DNA of 64,000 nucleotides, from positions 496,001 through 560,000 of the forward strand of contig CAWFUH010000006.1 of NCBI GenBank assembly GCA_963818855.1, read 5' to 3'. Below, piece by piece: positions 9,232-17,229 of the stretch. The position numbers were made by a program, and so were the translations under genes. This DNA is from Bog-159 sp963818855. Lineage in GTDB: Bacteria > Acidobacteriota > Terriglobia > Bryobacterales > Bryobacteraceae. Position 1 is the first letter of the stretch. Each line of letters begins with the position of its first letter. The notes under the pieces are model-generated. The model saw only the letters and a list, made by a program, of their open reading frames with translations. It had not been told where the DNA came from and ran no database searches.

Positions 9232-11706
9232 TCACTCTTTCCCCAACCAGCGGAGCCGCGCTTCATAATGCCGCCCTTCGCTGGCATAGAAAGTCAGAAA
9301 GGTCGGCGACTCCAGAATGTTATTGACCTCGGTTGGATTTCTATGGTTCGTCAGGTTGTCGATGCCTCCCCGGATGGCGAAGCGATACTTACTCAGGTGA
9401 AAGCGCCACTCCAGGTGCAGGTTCAGATTGAGATAATCCGGGTAGCGGTAAGCGTCCGGAGCGCCAATCAGCCGGCCGTTATCGTGCTCGATGGAAAACG
9501 GGAAACCGGTGCGCTCTTCGAATAAGTAAGCGACGGCCCAGTTCTTCCACCGTGTAGGAAGATATCCCCAACTTAGAAAGCGATTCGGCGCATCCCAAGG
9601 CAACGGGCCCGAGTTATTGGAACCCAACAGCAATGTCTGCTCGAGCGACGGATCTAACACTTGGTTCGAGTAAGTGCGCGAGCGTGTGTAACTGGCCATC
9701 CATTCGTAGCGCCCGGCCAAGGCCTGATGCACAATCACCTGCGCGGCGTCATACTGGTCGTGCCGCGCATTCGTCAGCGTGAATTGCTGCTCCACGTACG
9801 GTACGTGATAAATGGCCGCGATTTCCGGCGAGGCGGGAACGGGCGCCGGCAGTGTATTGATGTACGCGAAACCATCACCGCCCCGCTTGCGGTTCAGGCT
9901 CAGCCCGGCGCGCAGGCGCCAACGGAACTGGTGGTCCAGCCCCAGGCTCCAATTCTGATAACGGGGCGGCTTTAAACGTTCGTCTGGAATCGTGTAGTAT
10001 GACAGCGCATTGCCCAGCATCAACATCCCATTTGGGCTATAAGTGTCGGTTAGCGAATATTGGTCGTACGGTCGCACGAAATACTGGATGATAGTAGGAT
10101 CGTACACCACCGCGTAACCGCCTGAGAAGCGCGTACTGCTCGAACCAAACGGCGCCCAGGAAAACGAAGTGCGCGGCGACCATGACCAGCGGCGCAGGAT
10201 CTCATCCCAATCTTCGCGTACGCCGATTTCCAGGAACAGGTTGGGCCGCAACTGCCAGTGATCGGTCACGTAGGAAGAAGCGCTGAGGCTGGGCCGGCTG
10301 AGAAACCCGTCTCCTGCAAACCGGACGGAACGGAGCAGGTCCGCACTCACGCCATACAGATCATACCCGGTGCGCGTGATACCCTGCGAATAATCCAGAC
10401 GGTCCGCATCGATGCCCATTTTCAGATTGTGCGTACCTGCCAGATGCCAGGCGGGCAGGAACAGATTGGTCAGTAACTGGCCGCGCCGCGAGTGTTGCGT
10501 GGAATTGATGAAGTTATTTCCACTGTTACCCTCGGGTGCGATGATATAGATACCCGTCCCCAGCGGCACCATACGCGTCAACGTGAATGTCTCGGCGAAG
10601 CCTAATTCGAGCAGCGTGCCCTGCGCCACATAGATCTGGTCTTTCAATCCCAGGAACCACGTGCGGCCGCGCTGATCGAGGGTGGTGGAAGGAGGCGTCA
10701 GTACTCCCAAACCATACTCGCTGGCGCGCTGGTAGTTGATCAGGAAATCCGTATAAAGAATGTTGGCCGGCGTCAGATTCACTTGCGTGTGCAGCATATT
10801 GCTGGCGGCCAGGGTATCGGTGGTGCTCTCATTCCTGGGCAGGCCCGGAATCACGCTGACGTTGTAATCCGCATCCAGACTGTCGGCGAACCAGGCGCGT
10901 CCTTTAAGCAATGGGCCTGAGAAATTGAAGCGCGGCGTCCAGTCGCCCAGGTGCAGGCCCTCCTCGGTGCTGATGCCGGGAAAGAAGTTCGTGGCTGAAT
11001 AACGGAACTGGTCATCGCCCGTCTGCGTTTTGATCTGCAGTGTTCCGGCCGATCCCTGACCGTACTCCGGCGAGTAGCGCCCATTCAGATAATCGAGCGT
11101 ACTCACGGCTTCCACGCTCACCGTGGCCCCCAGGTTGCCAGTCAGCGGATCGCTGATATTGAAGCCGTCCAGCAGGTAATTGGTCTGGTTCTCACGCCCG
11201 CCGTCGAAGTGCAGCCCGCCGGTCGGATCCAGCACCTGGCCCGGTATCAGCATCATCGCCTCGCGCAGGCTGTGCGTCGATGGATACGGCATGTCCATGA
11301 TCTGGAAGCCGGTCAGTACGCGCTCCGACTGCGTCTGCTCCACGTCCACCGGTTGCGGCGTCGCGCTCACATCTAGGGACTGCAGTACTTCTTTGGCGTG
11401 GTTCAGGACCAGGCTCACTTCGCCCGTATCCGCACGGATATCCACCGCCAGATGTTGCACCGGTAAATATCCGGATAGCGTGCCGGCGAAAAAATATTGA
11501 CCCTCGCCGGGGACGCTGATCTTAAACCCGCCGGTTGGGCCGGTGGTCGCGCGCCATTGTTCGCCAGCCACGTTGCTGACCACGATATCGACTCCCTCAA
11601 TCCCCGCTTCATTTTCATCGATCGCGCGGCCGGCCACAACGATCTCGGCCGCCTGCAAAGGAAGCAGGGCGAACCAGACCAACAGCCCGAACCGGAGTGC
11701 TTTCAC
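9232..11706 (-). CDS. TonB-dependent receptor-like outer membrane protein
   Basis: Outer-membrane protein of about 824 residues: signal peptide (VKALRFGLLVWFALLPLQA), a carboxypeptidase-regulatory-like beta-sandwich at about residues 20-110, a plug-like region with LLDGFNISDPLTG, then a long beta-barrel with aromatic-rich strands. This architecture (Oar/CarboxypepD_reg type) is strongly expanded in Acidobacteria and is thought to import oligosaccharides or other large substrates. I placed the start at GTG 11706: it gives a clean signal peptide and has GAGG 8 bases upstream, whereas the longer frame to 11751 adds 15 unlikely residues. It ends directly against the Fpg/Nei start. No specific ligand can be inferred. 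Confidence 0.88.
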   Translation of the reverse strand: MKALRFGLLVWFALLPLQAAEIVVAGRAIDENEAGIEGVDIVVSNVAGEQWRATTGPTGGFKISVPGEGQYFFAGTLSGYLPVQHLAVDIRADTGEVSLVLNHAKEVLQSLDVSATPQPVDVEQTQSERVLTGFQIMDMPYPSTHSLREAMMLIPGQVLDPTGGLHFDGGRENQTNYLLDGFNISDPLTGNLGATVSVEAVSTLDYLNGRYSPEYGQGSAGTLQIKTQTGDDQFRYSATNFFPGISTEEGLHLGDWTPRFNFSGPLLKGRAWFADSLDADYNVSVIPGLPRNESTTDTLAASNMLHTQVNLTPANILYTDFLINYQRASEYGLGVLTPPSTTLDQRGRTWFLGLKDQIYVAQGTLLELGFAETFTLTRMVPLGTGIYIIAPEGNSGNNFINSTQHSRRGQLLTNLFLPAWHLAGTHNLKMGIDADRLDYSQGITRTGYDLYGVSADLLRSVRFAGDGFLSRPSLSASSYVTDHWQLRPNLFLEIGVREDWDEILRRWSWSPRTSFSWAPFGSSSTRFSGGYAVVYDPTIIQYFVRPYDQYSLTDTYSPNGMLMLGNALSYYTIPDERLKPPRYQNWSLGLDHQFRWRLRAGLSLNRKRGGDGFAYINTLPAPVPASPEIAAIYHVPYVEQQFTLTNARHDQYDAAQVIVHQALAGRYEWMASYTRSRTYSNQVLDPSLEQTLLLGSNNSGPLPWDAPNRFLSWGYLPTRWKNWAVAYLFEERTGFPFSIEHDNGRLIGAPDAYRYPDYLNLNLHLEWRFHLSKYRFAIRGGIDNLTNHRNPTEVNNILESPTFLTFYASEGRHYEARLRWLGKE

Positions 11707-11721
11707 CGCCGGTCCTCGGGG

Positions 11722-11751
11722 ATAATATGAGTTGCAAACCCCAAGTATCAA
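11722..11751 (-). promoter_or_regulatory. Candidate sigma70-type promoter for the TonB-like receptor
   Basis: On the minus strand TTGATA (11751-11746) and TATTAT (11727-11722) are separated by 18 bases. The -10 box ends 15 bases before the GTG at 11706, so the leader would be only about 9 bases and would begin close to the GAGG ribosome site. The divergent NUDIX gene starts at 11763. Confidence 0.4.
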
Positions 11752-11762
11752 GGTTAGCCGAA

Positions 11763-12542
11763 ATGGCAGACGCTGATGCAGCGGTAGCCATCGTGCACGC
11801 GCGTGCCGTGGCTGACTCGGTACTACTCATCCGGCGTGCGGAGCGCGACTCGGACTCCTGGTCGGGCCACTGGTCGTTCCCCGGCGGCCGCCGCGAACCG
11901 GCAGACCGCGGCCTGCTGCACACCGCGCTACGCGAACTGGAAGAAGAGTGCGGCATCCGGCTGGAGAGCGAGAAGCTGGTAAGAGTGCTGGCGCCCGCCG
12001 TGGCGCGGCGTAGGGTAGGCCGCTACCTGCTCGTCTTACCCTTCTTATTCCGGGTGAATGAGGAACTCACCCCGGTGCCCGATCCGCAGGAGGCCGCGGA
12101 TGCCATATGGGTACCCCTGGATGTTTTGCGCGATCCCGGGCACCACGTACTGCGCCCGGTTCCAGGCTTGCCGGCCGCAGTGCGTTTTCCCGCGATCGAT
12201 CTCAAGGGCGTGCCCTTGTGGGGCTTCACTTATCGCCTGATCGCCGATTGGCTGGATTTGAATCCGCGTGACCGCTCCGTCCAGGATGCTGGGTTCCAGG
12301 CCGCATGCGCGCTGCTGAATACTCTCCTGGCGCACGGCTGCTCGCTCAAGCAGGACTGGGTGGAGCGAGATGGCGCAAACGTGGCCACGGTCGCCGGCCG
12401 CGTTCCGCCGGAATCGGTGTTGGCGCAGGCGTGGTCGCCCGCCGCGCACATCCCGTGGCTGAATATGCTGGAGGTGCGGCCCGACCGCGTTCGCATAGTG
12501 GGCCTGGCATTCGAAGAGTACCTGATCGAGGTGGCGCCCTAG
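11763..12542 (+). CDS. NUDIX hydrolase, CoA-pyrophosphatase-like
   Basis: NUDIX-fold hydrolase of about 259 residues. The Nudix box is GGRREPADRGLLHTALRE followed by LEEECGI; the REUXEEXGU part is exact, and the spacing resembles CoA pyrophosphatases (NudL/NUDT7) rather than MutT. It probably cleaves a nucleoside-diphosphate-linked substrate to a nucleotide and a phosphate compound in the cytoplasm. I chose ATG 11763 (MADADAAVAIV) because the fold begins there and AAGG lies about 10 bases upstream; an in-frame ATG at 11727 would add a tail inside the divergent promoter. The C-terminal 100 residues carry no motif I recognise. A 16-base palindrome starts at its stop codon. Confidence 0.85.
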   Translation: MADADAAVAIVHARAVADSVLLIRRAERDSDSWSGHWSFPGGRREPADRGLLHTALRELEEECGIRLESEKLVRVLAPAVARRRVGRYLLVLPFLFRVNEELTPVPDPQEAADAIWVPLDVLRDPGHHVLRPVPGLPAAVRFPAIDLKGVPLWGFTYRLIADWLDLNPRDRSVQDAGFQAACALLNTLLAHGCSLKQDWVERDGANVATVAGRVPPESVLAQAWSPAAHIPWLNMLEVRPDRVRIVGLAFEEYLIEVAP

Positions 12543-12580
12543 CTTAGCTAAGCTAGCCCGCAAGGTTGCGTGGGCGCCCA
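12540..12580. other. Perfect 16-bp palindrome plus hairpin after the NUDIX gene
   Basis: TAGCTTAGCTAAGCTA at 12540-12555 is its own reverse complement and includes the NUDIX stop codon. GCCCGCA and TGCG-T-GGGC then form an imperfect hairpin to about 12575. There is no T-run, so an intrinsic terminator is possible but not shown. Confidence 0.4.
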
Positions 12581-12666
12581 ATACCTTTGAATAACTGCCC
12601 ACGAGCCGTTTTGCAGGCTGTTACTTAGGAGGCACAAGTTGTGGCCCTGCATGCAGCCTGTCCCGG

Positions 12667-13018
12667 GTCGCTTGTTTCTGGCATCCGGAAGTGAAGCAGC
12701 CCGAATGCCGCTGCCGCCACGGCTGCCAGGAACAGGAAAACCCGCGCGGTAGCCGAAGACAAGCGCGATGGAGCCGGCCACGAATTAGCTGAGCGAAGCG
12801 CCTATACCAACCGTCATGCCGATCGCGCCCAGCGCACCAGCAGCACTCCGAACCCGCCGGCAGCAGCGGCTTCCTGCGCCCCGCGCACGCCGACATGAAC
12901 ATCGTCGAGTTCCGGCCGCGCCCATGGCCAGCATTTCACTCGGCGGCGGCCGCATCGTTGCAAAATGGAACATCACGGCGCAGGCCATGAACAGAACCAG
13001 CCTGGTATCTTTCATTTT
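12667..13018 (-). pseudogene. Remnant of an MFS transporter gene
   Basis: Decayed major-facilitator transporter on the minus strand. The start is intact at 13018 (MKDTRLVLFMACAVMFHFA), and the family-typical NSTMFMSAC follows in another frame. After an internal loss come GRRKPLLPAG, then IGMTVGIGASLS ending in a premature stop. FVAGSIALVFGYRAGF then runs on, and with a further frame change FLAAVAAAAFGLLHFRMPET, which is the usual last-helix tail. Order and orientation match a full MFS protein, so about 400 residues have collapsed into about 350 bases through deletions and frameshifts. Individual frames here look like random short reading frames; only joining them shows the origin. The specific transporter subfamily cannot be assigned. 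Confidence 0.75.
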
Positions 13019-13200
13019 CCGATCGGAGTATAGCAGCGGCATACAGTATCTGAATGGCGTGGTAGCCGGCGGCAACGGGGAAGTTTACGGCGTTGCAGGG
13101 CCGGGGGAAGTAATTTCGAAGGCGCGGTGTACGAGCTAACGCCACCGACGGTTCCGGGGGGCGAGTGGACCGAGAGCGTGATTTACAGTTTCGGTGGAAG
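13015..13200 (+). pseudogene. Copied fragment of the downstream GloVer-repeat gene
   Basis: About 185 bases that are nearly identical to 13865-14050 inside the first intact GloVer gene, in the same orientation. Shared landmarks include GGAGTATAGCAGCGGCAT, GGGGAAGTTTACGGCGTTGC and CGAGTGGACCGAGAGCGTG. The copy has a handful of substitutions and one missing base, so its frame is broken, and it has no start, stop or signal peptide. It abuts the start codon of the MFS remnant. It is a truncated duplicate or the scar of a deletion between repeats. Confidence 0.85.
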
Positions 13201-13438
13201 GCGCCGATCGAGTGACTTCGTCAGAGCAGGTCAGGCGAAGCTGTTCGAATGACCTACGGCATGGGAGTCCCGGTGAGCACGCGCCATGCCACCCATTAAA
13301 GAACGTCGCGCCTACGCCCGGCTTAGCCGGGAGGTGATCGGCGCGTCGTACTGGACCCAGTACTGGTATTTTGCAAACGGGTTGATTGGCGTCCAGGTAA
13401 CAGCATATATTCAAGCACAGTACCGGAGGAACCATCCA

Positions 13439-14722
13439 TTGAAAACGCTGCGCCTTCTGACTCTCACCGCCGCGCTTGGTGCGTCGTTCCTGCCGTCCCG
13501 CTGTGCCGGACAGGCGCCTTTGAAAATCCTATACAAATTCGGGATGTATCCAGACGCGCAAACGCCGCAGGGATTATGCCTGGGTCCCAACGGCACTTTT
13601 TACGGTGCGAGCGCCAACGGCGGGCTGTATGGTTACGGCACGGTGTTCGAATTGCAGCCGCCCTCGTCGCCCGGTGGCGCGTGGACTGAAACGGTGCTTT
13701 ACAGCTTTGCGCCCCAGAACGGCGATGGGCAGGAACCAGCGACGAGTCCCGTCATGGGCCCTAACGGCACGATAGTCGGCACCACTGCGGCGATCAACAG
13801 CTACGGCGCCGTGTACCAGGTGCAGCCGCCGGTCGCGCCCGGGGGCACTTGGACTGAGACGACGCTTTTCCGGGCGGAGTATAGCAGCGGCATTTACTAT
13901 CTCAATGGCGTGGTAGCCGCCGGCAACGGGGAAGTTTACGGCGTTGCAGGGTCGGGCGGCAGTAATTTCGAAGGCGCGGTGTACGAGCTAACGCCACCGA
14001 CGGTTCCGGGCGGCGAGTGGACCGAGAGCGTGATTTACAGTTTCGGCGCAAGGCCTGACGGCGAGAGCCCCACAGGATTGATCATGACCCCCAAAGGCGT
14101 AATATATGGAACCACTAACGCCGGCGGTAGTTTGGGCTTGGGCACAATATTCGAACTAATACCGCCCGTTGCGCCCGGCGCGCCGTGGACGGAGAAGGTG
14201 CTCTATAGTTTTCTCGGGACTGACAGCGGGTTTACTGACGGAGCGGCGCCCACAGAACCGCCTTCGCAAGATAGTCAAGGAAATCTCTATGGCAGTACCA
14301 GTCAGGGCGGCAGCGCGGGGCTGGGGACGGTTTGGGAATTGCAGCCGCCGGCGAGATCATCCTCCGAGATCGAAAAGTTCTGGACTGAGAGCGTGCTCTA
14401 TAGTTTCGAGACCAGCGGGCAGGAGCCGTCTTCACCGCTGATCGTGCGCAACAATATGATCTACGGCACGACAGCCGCCAGTTACTCGAATACGCCCGGA
14501 GGAGGATACGTGTTCGAGTTACAGCCACCCGCCACGCCGGGCCTTCCCTGGACCGAGAGCATTCTGCACGAATTCACCGGCCAGCCTAAGCCCGTCGGAC
14601 GTCTGGTCGTCGATAAGAACGGCGCGCTGTTCGGGACGACCAATGCCGGCGCTGATTACGACGGCGAACGCGGCAATGGCTCGGTGTACAGTACTATGAG
14701 CATGCAAGGGGGCGTCCAATGA
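13439..14722 (+). CDS. Exported GloVer-repeat protein (TIGR03803), copy 1
   Basis: Secreted repeat protein of about 427 residues. The TTG start at 13439 follows GGAGGA at 13425-13430 and gives a signal peptide (KTLRLLTLTAALGASF). The body is a series of roughly 60-residue repeats whose core reads NGxxYGTTxxGG...GTVFELQPP...PGGxWTExVLYSF, the tandem repeat called GloVer in TIGR03803. These proteins are common in Acidobacteria; a beta-propeller-like surface or periplasmic protein is likely, but no function is known. An in-frame ATG at 13286 exists but would place the signal peptide internally. Its TGA overlaps the next gene's ATG (ATGA at 14719-14722). Confidence 0.87.
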   Translation: MKTLRLLTLTAALGASFLPSRCAGQAPLKILYKFGMYPDAQTPQGLCLGPNGTFYGASANGGLYGYGTVFELQPPSSPGGAWTETVLYSFAPQNGDGQEPATSPVMGPNGTIVGTTAAINSYGAVYQVQPPVAPGGTWTETTLFRAEYSSGIYYLNGVVAAGNGEVYGVAGSGGSNFEGAVYELTPPTVPGGEWTESVIYSFGARPDGESPTGLIMTPKGVIYGTTNAGGSLGLGTIFELIPPVAPGAPWTEKVLYSFLGTDSGFTDGAAPTEPPSQDSQGNLYGSTSQGGSAGLGTVWELQPPARSSSEIEKFWTESVLYSFETSGQEPSSPLIVRNNMIYGTTAASYSNTPGGGYVFELQPPATPGLPWTESILHEFTGQPKPVGRLVVDKNGALFGTTNAGADYDGERGNGSVYSTMSMQGGVQ

Positions 14723-16035
14723 AAACGCTGCGGCTACTGGCTTTCACGACTGCGCTCGGCCTGGCGGTCTTTACGTCCCGCGGCGCCGGCCAATCGGGAT
14801 TCCAAATGCTCTACTTATTCACTAATAATTCGTCTGAGCAGGAGTCAATGGGCATCGTCCCCGGACCGAACGGAGCGCTTTACGGTATGACCGCCGGATA
14901 CTACGAGAGCTATGGGGCTGTGTACGAGTTACAACGATCGCGTGATAAGTGGACCCAGACGGTGCTCTATAACTTTACCGGCCAGAACGGCGATGGTGCT
15001 AACTCCTGGTCTATTGCCATTCCGGTGGTCGCCCCCAATGGCGCCATCTACGGCACGACGACGAATGGCGGAGCTTACGGTGACGGCACGGTTTTCGAAT
15101 TGCAGCCGCCATCCTCGGGGTCTGGCGGAACATGGACCGAGACCGTGCTCTATAGCTTCCTGGGTGCCGGCTATGGCAACGATAGCAGTGTAATCATGGG
15201 CCCGGACGGAATTCTTTACGGATTCGTGTCCGGTGCAGGAGCTTACGGCAAGGGGATGGTCTTCGCGTTAGTGCCGCCCAGCCAGGGAAGCACCGGAATG
15301 TGGACCGAGAGAGTGTTATACAGCTTCACGGGCGGCGTCGATGGCGGTTACCCCGCGGGCTTGACGGCCGGCGCCGGAGGCGTGTTATATGGCGTCGTGG
15401 AGGATGGCGGAGATTTTGGAGAAGGCGCGGTATTCCAATTAAATCCCGGCAAAGGGGCGCCGGCCGGCGCACCCTGGACCGAGAGCGTGCTTTATAGCTT
15501 CATCGGCGGCGAAGCCGGCGCAAGTCCCTTCGGCCCCCCGGTCGTCGGCAGTGACGGATCGCTTTATGGCGCCACCGGGAACACGGTATTCCAACTGACA
15601 CCGCCGGCCGCGGCGGGCGGATCGTGGACCGAGACCCTAATATACAGCTTCTGGAACGAAGTGACCGGCGGCCCGCAATCTCCTGTCATAATGCGCAACG
15701 GAGTCATCTACGGCTTGTCGTCCATGTTAGGGGGAGTATGTTATGGCACGGGGGGCTCAGCCTTTGCTCTAAGCAAGCCTGCCGGGGCCGGCGGCTCCTG
15801 GACTAAAACTATTCTCCATCAGTTTTACCTCAACTCCGAACCTTATGGATCTTTTGTGGTGGATCATAGCGGAGCGTTGTTAGCCACGACGTTGGGCGGT
15901 CCGGCAGGCAGTTACGACGGCTTTCTTTTCAAAATCGATCCCTCGAGCGCGGAAACGGAGGCTTCCGATGAAGACGTTACAGCTGGCGGCATTTGCGGTG
16001 GCGATAGGTTTACCCTTATTAAGCGACACCACTAG
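14719..16035 (+). CDS. Exported GloVer-repeat protein, copy 2
   Basis: Paralogue of the preceding gene, 438 residues, beginning MKTLRLLAFTTALGLAVF, a signal peptide nearly the same as copy 1. The same repeat follows, with YGxT, VFELQPPSS, WTETVLYSF and similar blocks. The start codon overlaps the stop of copy 1 by 4 bases, so the two are translationally coupled. The C-terminus, after LFKIDPSS, runs on for about 25 residues of unrelated sequence through the ribosome site and first codons of copy 3, an overlap of 68 bases. This suggests that the original stop was lost. Function unknown; probably an extracytoplasmic structural or binding protein. Confidence 0.85.
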   Translation: MKTLRLLAFTTALGLAVFTSRGAGQSGFQMLYLFTNNSSEQESMGIVPGPNGALYGMTAGYYESYGAVYELQRSRDKWTQTVLYNFTGQNGDGANSWSIAIPVVAPNGAIYGTTTNGGAYGDGTVFELQPPSSGSGGTWTETVLYSFLGAGYGNDSSVIMGPDGILYGFVSGAGAYGKGMVFALVPPSQGSTGMWTERVLYSFTGGVDGGYPAGLTAGAGGVLYGVVEDGGDFGEGAVFQLNPGKGAPAGAPWTESVLYSFIGGEAGASPFGPPVVGSDGSLYGATGNTVFQLTPPAAAGGSWTETLIYSFWNEVTGGPQSPVIMRNGVIYGLSSMLGGVCYGTGGSAFALSKPAGAGGSWTKTILHQFYLNSEPYGSFVVDHSGALLATTLGGPAGSYDGFLFKIDPSSAETEASDEDVTAGGICGGDRFTLIKRHH

Positions 16036-17209
16036 CGAAACTGGCTTTACTGCGCTGTACAAATTCGTGGGCTCTTCCGCGGGCCAGACACCTCAGGGTT
16101 TAGTTGCCGGAGCAAACGGCGTGCTCTACGGCACGACGGCGTATGGCGGGACCGTTGGCTATGGCACGGTGTTCGAGTTGCAGCCGCCGGCCGCTCCCGG
16201 CGGAACGTGGACGGAGACCGTGATATACAACTTCAGCGGTCAGAACAGCGACGGCAGAAATCCTCTGGCCAGTCCGACGGTCGCCGCGAATGGCGTACTC
16301 TACGGCACGACTACCTATGGAGGTTATTATGGCACCGGTGCGGCATACGAGTTACAGCCGCCCGCGGAACCAGGCGGAGGATGGACCGAGACGGTGCTGT
16401 TCAGCTTCGTCGATACCGACAATGGGGGCAGCGGCTTTTATCCATATGGAAGCGTGGTAATCGGCAACAACGGCGAACTTTACGCCACCACCTCCGGCGG
16501 CGGAATTTATTATTTCGGCGCAGTAATCGAACTGGTACCTCCGGCCGCCGCGACGGGCGGGACATGGGCTGAGTCGGTAATCTACAGCTTCACCGGAGAC
16601 GGACGCGAGCCAGTAGGAGTGACTATGGGCGCGAATGGCGTGTTGTATGGTGCGACTGCCTACGGCGGAAGTTCGGGGGCCGGCACGGTGTTCGAATTAC
16701 TGCCGCCGTCAGCTCCCGGGGGAGCCTGGAGCGCTGTCCTGCTGTACACCTTCACCGGCGGCGCCGACGGAGTTGCACCCTTGCAACCTCCGGTCATCGC
16801 AAACAACGGGACTCTCTACGGGACGACCAGTGGAGGCGGAAGCGCCGGTGCGGGTACGGTTTTCACGCTGACACCGGGCCAGGACGGGATCTGGACCAAG
16901 ACCGTGCTCTACGATTTCGCGAACTCCGGAGACGGAAAGATCCCGGATTCGCCGCTCGTGCTGCGAAGTAATGCAATCTACGGGACGACCGCTACCGGCA
17001 CGGGCGCACACAACGCCGGCGGCTCTGTTTTCGTGTTACGGAAAACGCCCGGCGGCGCCTGGACCGAAACGGTACTGCACGACTTCGCAAGCGCGGCCGG
17101 ACCTTCTGGGAGCTTCGTCATCGAAAAGGGCGGCGCAATCTACGGCGCCACCACCAGTGGACCGGGTCCCACTGGATCCGGCATGGTCTACAAGATAGCG
17201 TTGCCGTGA
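15968..17209 (+). CDS. Exported GloVer-repeat protein, copy 3
   Basis: Third tandem paralogue, 413 residues, start ATG 15968 preceded by GGAGG. The signal peptide MKTLQLAAFAVAIGLPLL is recognisably related to copies 1 and 2. It contains about seven repeats with NGVLYGTTxYGG, GTVFELQPPAAPGGTWTE and VIYNFSGQ. It ends at KIALP without the extra tail seen in copy 2, which supports the view that copy 2 has lost its stop. It lies 20 bases upstream of the propeller gene. The three copies probably arose by tandem duplication, and a fourth partial copy lies at 13015-13200. Confidence 0.87.
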   Translation: MKTLQLAAFAVAIGLPLLSDTTSETGFTALYKFVGSSAGQTPQGLVAGANGVLYGTTAYGGTVGYGTVFELQPPAAPGGTWTETVIYNFSGQNSDGRNPLASPTVAANGVLYGTTTYGGYYGTGAAYELQPPAEPGGGWTETVLFSFVDTDNGGSGFYPYGSVVIGNNGELYATTSGGGIYYFGAVIELVPPAAATGGTWAESVIYSFTGDGREPVGVTMGANGVLYGATAYGGSSGAGTVFELLPPSAPGGAWSAVLLYTFTGGADGVAPLQPPVIANNGTLYGTTSGGGSAGAGTVFTLTPGQDGIWTKTVLYDFANSGDGKIPDSPLVLRSNAIYGTTATGTGAHNAGGSVFVLRKTPGGAWTETVLHDFASAAGPSGSFVIEKGGAIYGATTSGPGPTGSGMVYKIALP

Positions 17210-17229
17210 ACCCTATGGAGACTAGCGCC

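Noticed and set aside
13286..13438. Upstream extension of the first GloVer gene to an ATG at 13286
   Set aside because: It would bury the signal peptide inside the protein; a ribosome site GGAGGA stands directly before TTG 13439.
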